Positions 56,860 to 64,000 of a stretch of 64,000 nucleotides of DNA are shown here, in pieces. The position numbers were made by a program, and so were the translations under genes. Location: positions 1,798,001 through 1,862,000 of the forward strand of contig CADCXA010000025.1 of the NCBI GenBank assembly GCA_902806565.1. The letters are read 5' to 3'. Every line of letters starts with the position of its first letter. Position 1 is the first letter of the stretch. Origin of the DNA: Hypoxylon rubiginosum. Its lineage: Eukaryota; Ascomycota; Sordariomycetes; Xylariales; Hypoxylaceae. Under the pieces are notes generated by a model. The model did not search any database, was not told the origin of the DNA, and was given only the letters and a program-made list of their open reading frames with translations.

Positions 56860-57727
56860 ATGATGGCCAACATAGCGCCCTCGACCACGCTGTCAGATGA
56901 TCAAATCGATCAGCTCCTCAAAGAAGCTGAAGTAAGGTTACAGGCAAAACAGCAGAGCCAAAATGACAAGGCCGTCGTCGCAGTTCCGTCCAAGTCAGAT
57001 ATCGTGAAGGTTTCCAAGCCAGAGGTTTCAGCGCCGAAAGCAACCACGTCGACCTCCACAAAGGACAATGCCAAGTCAGAAGAGCTCTCGATAAGAGTAC
57101 CCGAGTCTCGGCGGTCAAAAAAAGAAATGGTACGTGGTACATACTTCCTTCGTGATCCAAGCTACCAGCGCCATCCTCTTATGATGAAATTAATATCCCA
57201 ATTTAATTGAAGTAGCAACTGTTCCCGTTATGGGCAACACTGCTGCGCCAGAATGATAGATCAATTATCATAGTTACTCTGAATTTTCGACTCCCATCTC
57301 GTTTCTCTGCTACAGCTTACTCAAAAGCTTCTTGCTAACGAATGCCTAGACTACTAAGACAAACGCTGGACCCTCGTGGTATAACCTTCCGAAGACCGAT
57401 CTTACTCCCCAACTCAAGAAGGACTTGCAACTATTACGAATGCGCGATGTACTGGACTCTAAGCGCTTTTACCGCAAGGACAGCTCGAGACCCTTAGTGC
57501 CCGAGTTCTCATCAGTTGGTACTATAATAGAGGGTCCGACCGACTTCTATAATGCTAGGTTGACCAAGAAAGAGAGGAAGCGAACGCTCCTCGAAGAGGT
57601 CTTGGAGACTGAGGACGTTACTCGCAAATTCAAGAGCAAATATGGCGAGATCCAAGATGTGAAGACGAGCGGCAAGAAGGGTCACTACAAGAAGATGATG
57701 GAGAAGCGATACGGTCGAAAGGGCTGA
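56860..57727 (+). CDS. FCF2: rRNA-processing protein Fcf2
   Basis: Nucleolar SSU-processome factor for early pre-18S rRNA cleavage (family knowledge). Two exons, 56860-57129 and 57350-57727; 215 residues, matching the short yeast protein. The N-terminus is Lys/Ser-rich and variable. Exon 2 carries the Fcf2 domain: GPSWYNLPKTDLTPQLKKDL, LLRMRDVLDSKRFYRKD, GTIIEGPTDFYNARLTKKER, and a basic tail GHYKKMMEKRYGRKG. The intron (57130-57349, 220 nt, GTACGT donor) is longer than most here. The start is the first of two adjacent ATG codons. VPS16 follows in the same direction. Confidence 0.93.
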
Positions 57728-58623
57728 GGGCTAGAATTAGTCACTGCGGATTGAAATTTCTGCTGTGCGTCGCAGGTCATTTGCAAAACGCCACTTATAC
57801 CAGGCTTTGGGAAACCTGCCCTGTTCTGGCGCTGGGTACGTCTAGCTGCTACCCGCTACCGGAAGGCTGGATAGCCTTCACCGATGACAAACGCTAGCTA
57901 AAGAAGGCGTTTGAGTAAGTTGGCTCTCTTCGTTGCGCCCATAAACCGTATCCCACTAATACGGTTTAGTCACGATCAAAATCCTGACGTACCTAGGTAT
58001 TGTTAAATGTCGTGTCATGACTCATGTGTGCCGGTAACCGTCAAAATCAGGCCAAGACCTGGTTTTGGTATCTCTAAAGTTTAGGCTACCGAGGCACTTC
58101 AAGATAGATAAATGCCTTTGGTCTATTATAATAAATGAATGATACTTGATATGTCATTTACAACATGTCTGGTGTACTTGGTCTCGTATTTTGATAATGA
58201 CTGCTCCTATGGAAATATCTCGACTTTACCCCTTATACAACGTATCTCTCATATCGGGTTTCAAAATAGCCCTTGAACTCGCCCAAATTAGCACTGAATC
58301 AGCCAAGACTAGGCCTTGGATTCTAACACGTTCACAATTTTTATATATTTTCTCTATCTAAACTGAAATGAAGCTGAAGCTAAATAAAGAATCGTGAGGA
58401 TGATAACTTTCAACGACTTTAAATAGTTTAGGTACGTACCTCTTAGTGACCCGGACTTTATCCGATTGGGTGATATTTCCCAAGCTCGGGACTTAATGTG
58501 ACCTTTCTACCTAAATGACGGTCTTTCGCAACAAGACATGCTGCAGCACTCCCAACTCTACTAGAGACCGTAGCTATCCACTACTTGAATATGGTACCAG
58601 GATGATAGGAAAGTAAAGTGACG
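57728..58623. other. Intergenic FCF2 / VPS16
   Basis: About 900 bp. Contains TACCTAGGTA at 57990-57999 and two 6-bp stem-loops in the FCF2 3' flank (AAGGCT/AGCCTT near 57861-57876 and AAACGC/GCGTTT near 57889-57912). No gene seen. Confidence 0.5.
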
Positions 58624-61611
58624 ATGGAAGCGACGCATCCCACCGCCGGATGGGAGAATGTGGGTGATAAGTTTTACCGCAAGATTCAGCTGTACACGGC
58701 CATATTCGACCAGGATCTCGACTTGGATAATTATATCGTTGCTGGTGCTCCCTACGGCGGCGCTGTAGGTAAGCCGCATTTCTGTCGTTTTAAACATACT
58801 CCTCTTTACCGCTGGTTCCTTTATAGATTCAACTTCAGGAATCCTCTTGCATATTTATCTTTCCTTTTTTGTATTACGGACACCGGATTATTTCGAGTGT
58901 TCCCCTTTGGAGCTCCAGTTTACGTGGTATCCTGCAGATGGTCGGCTCTTTTGATACCGTCGACGCATCTCAAGCGCCAAATAAAGCTAGCTAATTAGCC
59001 AAGTTTCAAAAATGTACATATATCACTAACGTCCAATAGCAATATGTCGAGATGACACCAAGATCGTATCTTACCAGCCTTCCAAGTCATCAAAGCCCAG
59101 CATTGACATATATAGTTGCGCTGGCAAGCTATTGAAGAGCATCGGCTGGGATAAGGGCTCTATCAAGGGCCTCGGCTGGTCTGAAGATGAGAAGCTTCTG
59201 GTTGTGAGCTACGACGGCTCTGTGAGATGCTATTACAATCTGCAAGGAGACTTTACACAGTTCTCCCTCGGCCGCGAGGCTGAAGATTTCGGCGTCCATT
59301 CCTGCCGATTCTACGACCATGGCATGGTCGCCTTGCTCACCAACAACGCACTCATCTCTGTGTCCTCATACGATGAACCGCGCCCGAAGGCGCTCGCCAA
59401 GCCGCCGGAGGGAGAAGTCCACGCCTGGGCCATCATCTCCCCGAGCTTCACTCTGTCGAGGTCGGTAGAGGTGCTCCTTAGCATCGCTAAGACGGTCTAT
59501 GTGGTAGATGCAACCGAATGCGAGGACCGGTTTCTTGACATCGGCCCGTTCTCGCACATGAGCGTGTCGCCGAACGGAAAGTTCGCCGCACTTTATGCTG
59601 CAGACGGGAAAGCCCACGTAATCACGGCCGACTTCCAGAATCGGCTAAGCGAACACGATTCTCGGTCTCAACTCATTCCGAAATATTTAGAATGGTGTGG
59701 CAACGATGCGGTTGTCGTCGCGTGGGAGGACGAGGTAAACGTTGTAGGACCCAACAACGCCGTCGCGAGTTATGTTTACGAAGGCCGTGTTCATGTGATT
59801 GGTGGTAAGTTGCGAAGTGCGATCTTGCTTTAAGGGGGTTGCTAATTTGATGAAAGATCACGATGGCGTGAGGCTAATTACAAATGATGTCTGCGACTTT
59901 CTCCAGAAAGTACCGGATGTCACCGACGAAGTATTCCGCTTCGGCACCCAGTCACCGGCTTCCATTTTACTCGATGCTGTAGAGCAGCTCGAGAACCAAT
60001 CCCCAAAAGCTGATGACAACATCCAGCTTATTAGACCAAATCTTGTTGAAGCAGTGGACACATGCGTTACTGCTGCTGGACACGAGTTTGATATCCATTG
60101 GCAGAAGCAATTGCTCAAAGCTGCGTCGTTTGGCAAATCGGTGCTAGATATTTACAATAGCGACGATTTCGTTGACATGTGTGAGACACTGCGGGTGATA
60201 AACGCCGTGCGGTACTACGAAATCGGCCTACCCCTGTCATACGAACAATACCAGCGTCTTACACCCGAAGGGCTGATCCAAAGGCTTATTAACCGCCACG
60301 AATATTTACTTGCGCTCCGTATCGCTGGGTATCTACGTCTGCCTACGGACCGCATATATGTTCACTGGGCTTCTGCCAAAGTCCGAATCGGGTCGGAAGA
60401 TGATGACTCGATCTGCCGGTTGGTTGTCGAGAAGCTTTCCGGCAAACCGGGCATCTCCTTCGAAGCAATCGCTCGCGCCGCCTACGACGAAGGTCGCGGG
60501 CGGCTCGCCACAGAACTTCTAAACCACGAGCCTCGGGCGGGCCGACAGGTACCGCTCCTCTTGAGCATGGAAGAAGACGAAATCGCTCTCGACAAGGCGA
60601 TCGAGAGCGGAGATTCCGATTTGATCCTCTTCGTCCTTCTCCAGTTGAAGAAGAAGCTCCCGCTCGCGTCTTTCTTCCGCGTGATCAACGCGCGACCGAC
60701 GGCCACCGCCCTCGTCGAGTCTTCGGCGGCTTTAGAGGGCGACAACGCCCTGCTGAAGGACATGTACTACCAAGACGACCGCCGCGTGGATGGCGCCGGC
60801 GTGTTCATTCGCGAGGCGCTGCACCAGCCCGACGCGCGCACCGCGGGCGACAAGCTCGTACTCGCCGCGAAGCTGCTGTCCGATTCGAGAGAGAACCACT
60901 TCGAGCTGACGGCGCTGAAGGAGGCGGCGACGCTGCTGCGTATGCAGGAGGCTCTGGATCGGGACCTGACCGATACCTTTACGGGGCTGAGCGTCAATGA
61001 GACGCTCTTCAAACTGATCCGTCTGGGCTACCAGAACAAGGCTAAGAAAGTCCAGAGCGAATTTAAGGTCCCCGAGAAAGTTGCCTGGTGGACCCGGTAA
61101 GTCTGCGTGATCTTTTGTGTACTAGTATTCGGAGACGGAGGCTAATAAATATTCTACCTCCAGACTGCGAGCGCTAGTTGCGAAGCGAGACTGGAACGAA
61201 ATTGAGGACATTGCTAAGAGCAGAAAAAGTCCGATCGGCTGGGAGGTAAGCTGCTTTTCCCCCTCTCCCATTGCTCCTTTATTCTCCTTCCAACCTCCTT
61301 CCGACCTCCACCACGTCTTCTCTAGATGACACCATGCTAATCACCCACCCCATCTTCAGCCTTTTTTCAACCAGATCTTGCAAGCAGGCAACGCCCGCCT
61401 AGCCGCCACATTCATCCCCAAGTGTACGAACCTGGAACCGGGAGTGGCGGTCACCATGTACGAGAAGTGCGGGATGCGCGTGAAGGCGGCCGAGGAGGCG
61501 GTCAAGACCCGCGACGTCGACTCTTGGAATCGCTTGCTCGAGGCCGCCGGCAAGGGCACCTCCGAGGGACGAGAGATTGAGCGGTTAGGAGCCCAGATAT
61601 TCAAGAAGTAA
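58624..61611 (+). CDS. VPS16: Vacuolar sorting protein VPS16 (HOPS/CORVET core)
   Basis: Core subunit of the HOPS and CORVET tethers at vacuole and endosome. Five exons: 58624-58768, 59040-59804, 59857-61096, 61164-61245, 61360-61611; 827 residues, the family's usual length. The N-terminal propeller domain includes GWDKGSIKGLGWSEDEKLLV, SLGREAEDFGVHSCRFYDHG, HMSVSPNGKFAALYAADGK and WCGNDAVVVAWEDEV. The C-terminal helical Vps16_C domain includes LAKSRK-like IEDIAKSRKSPIGWEPF, YEIGLPLSYEQYQRLTPEGL, GRGRLATELLNHEPRAGRQV, VPLLLSMEEDEIALDKAIES and CTNLEPGVAVTMYEKCGM. The first intron is 271 nt with an ACTAAC branch site; the others are 52-114 nt. Convergent with the eIF4B-like gene. Confidence 0.96.
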
Positions 61612-62613
61612 GAAGCAATTAGAATAGATTGGTCGCTTATGAAGGCTTGGAGAAATATGTACAAGTCTCATTAAAGAGGTAGAGATAAATAGGAGATGAG
61701 GGGGAAGAACAAGAGAAGTTGATTGTCTGGAAGAGAAGCTGGATCATATAAATACCATTGCTTAGCCTTAATAATGTAGAATGTATGCAAAAACCTCCAG
61801 ACAAATCACGGTGTACTCAACAAAAATGTGTTGCATTTCTTTTATTGATGTCTATGTCGACAGGGACCTGACTATCTGAGGGGAGAACGAGAACTAGTTT
61901 ACTCACTGCCGGGACTGTTCATCATTAACAGCCATGTGAACCAGTCTTGATATCCTTCCCCCCCTTCTGGTTCCGCAGACCGAGAAAATGAAAAAGGTGT
62001 GTGTGTGAAAAGAAAAACCCAGACTCAAAGTTCCTGAACCCGTCCGCAAACTCCTAACAGGTCCTTTTTGCAACCGGGGGAAAAAAAAGGAGATTTTCTT
62101 TCGTGGCATCCCTTTGCTCGCCTTTCTGATCAATGAATCCCTTCCGTCGCCGGCCGCTTAGATGATAGACGCACACAAGGTTGAGGTTGGAAGAAGCCGA
62201 GTAGGTCGAATAGGTAGATACACGTCTTGTACTTGCACGTATATGATTATCTGCTGTCAGGCCAAATGTAGAGTATCACTAATCAACGGCGAGGTCGACA
62301 GCAAAGTCTAGTGACATGTCAAGGACCCAAACCTTTTGTGCCACCAGAAAGACGTATATGTAGCGTAGAGGTAGTTTGTGGTCCAATACTACCCAGCGGA
62401 TTGTCGGGCGAGCATCTGTATATATGGGAGGACAGGGACGTGGTCGTAAATCAAGCTTCATGGTTGTTGAAGGGAACTGTCACAACAAAAGGGGGTAAAA
62501 GGAGGATCAGAAGGTTCTTCGTATTGCAATTCCATAGTAGTATGGTCCCAATGAACTCCCCTTTAGAAGCCTGAGCGCAAAAGATCTGGTTTTATACAGT
62601 GTCGGCGACGCGT
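61612..62613. other. Intergenic between convergent genes
   Basis: 1 kb between the VPS16 stop and the eIF4B-like stop; 3' UTR material. No gene or repeat recognised. Confidence 0.5.
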
Positions 62614-64000
62614 TCAAGCGCGCGGGCGACGACCACCTTTGCTGGGCGCTACGGTAGTCCAACCATCAGATTCCTGGGGCGGAGCGGCTTCAGCCTCTGC
62701 CTCTGGAGCAGGTGATGAAGTCTTGGTGGGTTGCTGCGAAGCGGCAGGAGGGTTTCCGTTCGCCCGCGGAGGTCTGCCCTCGTGTCTTCCCTCGTGGTTG
62801 CCGCCTCGAGGTCCTCGCGGAGTACCACCACGTCCTCGGGTCTCACCACGACCTCCTCGTGCGGCGTTGACGTATCCACCACGACCTTGCCGCTGCTCTC
62901 CCGATGATGTTCTCCAGTTACCGCTCTCAACGGCTCTGGATTTGGGATTCTGAACGGTCTCCTTGGGTTTGGCCGGCGCTTTCTGCTCTGTAGCTCCGCC
63001 GTTCTGCACACTACCCTCCTTCGGCTCTTCCTTCGTCTCGACTACAGCCTCAGGCTTTTCTTCGACGGGTTCAGCCTTCGCCTTCTCTGCATCGGCAGCC
63101 GCCTTCTCCGCATCGGCAGCAGCCTTCTCTTCGGCCTCTTTAGCCTCTTTTGCGGCAGCCTCCTTAGCAAGACGCCGGTCTTCTTTGGCCTTGTCGTCGG
63201 CGTCTTTCTTCTCCTTCAGCTGTTGCTCACGCTTTACTGCGATTTCACGTTCCTTTGCTGCCGTATCAATAGGACGAGCAGCACCGAACGGGCTCGCTTT
63301 AGAATCACCGCTCGCAGATGGGAGCCCGGGAGAGAGGACGTCCGGGGAACCCGATACCGTTCGCTTCTGGAGGTTAAGCTTGGGACGGCCAGGGGCGGCC
63401 GCCGAGCTGGTAGCCGGTGACGGCGGTGCCTCACTTCCTTCGTGGGACTGGTCAGGAGATTTGACCTGACGGTCAGGCTTCATGTTGCTGCGCCATTGAT
63501 TGTCGAGTTCAGCCGCAGTCGGAGCACGCTCAATTCGCTCAGGGCGCTCAGTTCGCTCAGTTCGTTCGGGTCTCTCGGTTCTCTCCTTGAATTCCCTGGG
63601 AGGTCGAGAGCCTTCTTGACGGCCTTCACCCCAAGTGGCAGGGGACGCTCTGCGGTCCTTTCGGAAGGTATCGGATCGGTTGCCATCGTTAGTGCGGGGA
63701 CGGCTACTATCCCGTGATCCCGCAGTGCGCTCGGGCGCAGGAAGTGGTGACAGCGGTCCCTTGCGCTCCCAGTTGCCGAAATCACGTACCTTGCCGTCAT
63801 CAGCAGGCGCATCTCGAAAGCTGGGGGCGCGGCGCTCGCCAAAGTCCTGACGTCGATCGCCGCCTCGGTCGCCGCCACGGTCGCCGCCACGAGAAGGCAA
63901 ATCCGTGAGAGGGCCCTTGCGTTCCCAGCTGCTAAGATCACGGGCTGACGAGTCGCCGCCGCCGCCGTAGCGATTATCTCGCTCCTTGGCTAAAAACTTG
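62614..64000 (-). CDS. TIF3: eIF4B-like translation initiation factor, 5' end beyond window
   Basis: Stimulates eIF4A during mRNA scanning in its family. The window holds the C-terminal part, about 460 residues in one open frame; the frame is still open at the right edge, so the start and the expected N-terminal RRM are outside. Visible are two copies of an NWERKGPL-type repeat (LSSWERKGPLTDLPSRG and FGNWERKGPLSPLPAPE), RGGDRGGDRGGDRR, a tandem ERTERPER array (about 63510-63590), a long Ala/Lys/Glu helical segment (AKEAEEKAAADAEKAAADAE), and a C-terminal RGG-rich region ending GWTTVAPSKGGRRPRA. The first of these repeats lies upstream of any ATG in the window. Identification rests on the repeats and overall layout. 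Confidence 0.85.
   Translation of the reverse strand, partial: KFLAKERDNRYGGGGDSSARDLSSWERKGPLTDLPSRGGDRGGDRGGDRRQDFGERRAPSFRDAPADDGKVRDFGNWERKGPLSPLPAPERTAGSRDSSRPRTNDGNRSDTFRKDRRASPATWGEGRQEGSRPPREFKERTERPERTERTERPERIERAPTAAELDNQWRSNMKPDRQVKSPDQSHEGSEAPPSPATSSAAAPGRPKLNLQKRTVSGSPDVLSPGLPSASGDSKASPFGAARPIDTAAKEREIAVKREQQLKEKKDADDKAKEDRRLAKEAAAKEAKEAEEKAAADAEKAAADAEKAKAEPVEEKPEAVVETKEEPKEGSVQNGGATEQKAPAKPKETVQNPKSRAVESGNWRTSSGEQRQGRGGYVNAARGGRGETRGRGGTPRGPRGGNHEGRHEGRPPRANGNPPAASQQPTKTSSPAPEAEAEAAPPQESDGWTTVAPSKGGRRPRA

Overview
This window is nuclear DNA of a filamentous ascomycete (Pezizomycotina, most likely a Sordariomycete; placement below that level is inference). The support is short GT-AG introns (mostly 50-90 nt, often with a CTAAC-type branch site), orthologues of conserved fungal single-copy genes, and a secreted AA9 polysaccharide monooxygenase typical of plant-litter degraders. 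I rebuilt exon structures by reading splice sites and phases by hand; every multi-exon model given with exon coordinates sums to a multiple of three.

Left part (1-9.4 kb): four genes, all on the minus strand. They are an AA9 LPMO, the DEAD-box helicase DBP2, a THI20-type thiamine enzyme (HMP-P kinase fused to TenA), and an SREBP-type bHLH transcription factor.

Middle (9.35-22.9 kb): about 13.5 kb with no gene I can support. It holds simple repeats, a near-perfect palindrome at 15655-15681 and a compact cluster of tandem repeats plus a 13-bp hairpin at 18369-18491. No transposase, reverse transcriptase or tRNA was recognised.

Right part (22.9-64 kb): a normal gene-dense fungal region. In order: a CRIB-domain protein (+), a NIPA-type Mg2+ transporter (-), WDR70 (+), the SNF2/STH1 remodeler ATPase (+), an F-box protein (-), an SLP1-like SUN-domain protein (+), a Mei2-like RNA-binding protein (-), exocyst SEC15 (+), CCAAT-binding HAP5 (-), FCF2 (+), VPS16 (+), and the 3' part of an eIF4B-like gene (-) running off the right edge.

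The genes are mostly unrelated housekeeping functions (RNA helicase, chromatin, transcription, rRNA processing, vesicle tethering, translation) and I see no biosynthetic cluster or operon-like unit. The most interesting signals are regulatory or structural. DBP2 carries a 471-nt intron at the position where yeast DBP2 carries its autoregulatory intron, and here it contains two adjacent strong hairpins. HAP5 has three same-orientation CCAAT boxes within 66 bp of its own upstream region. Coding microexons occur in the Mei2-like gene (18 nt) and HAP5 (14 nt).
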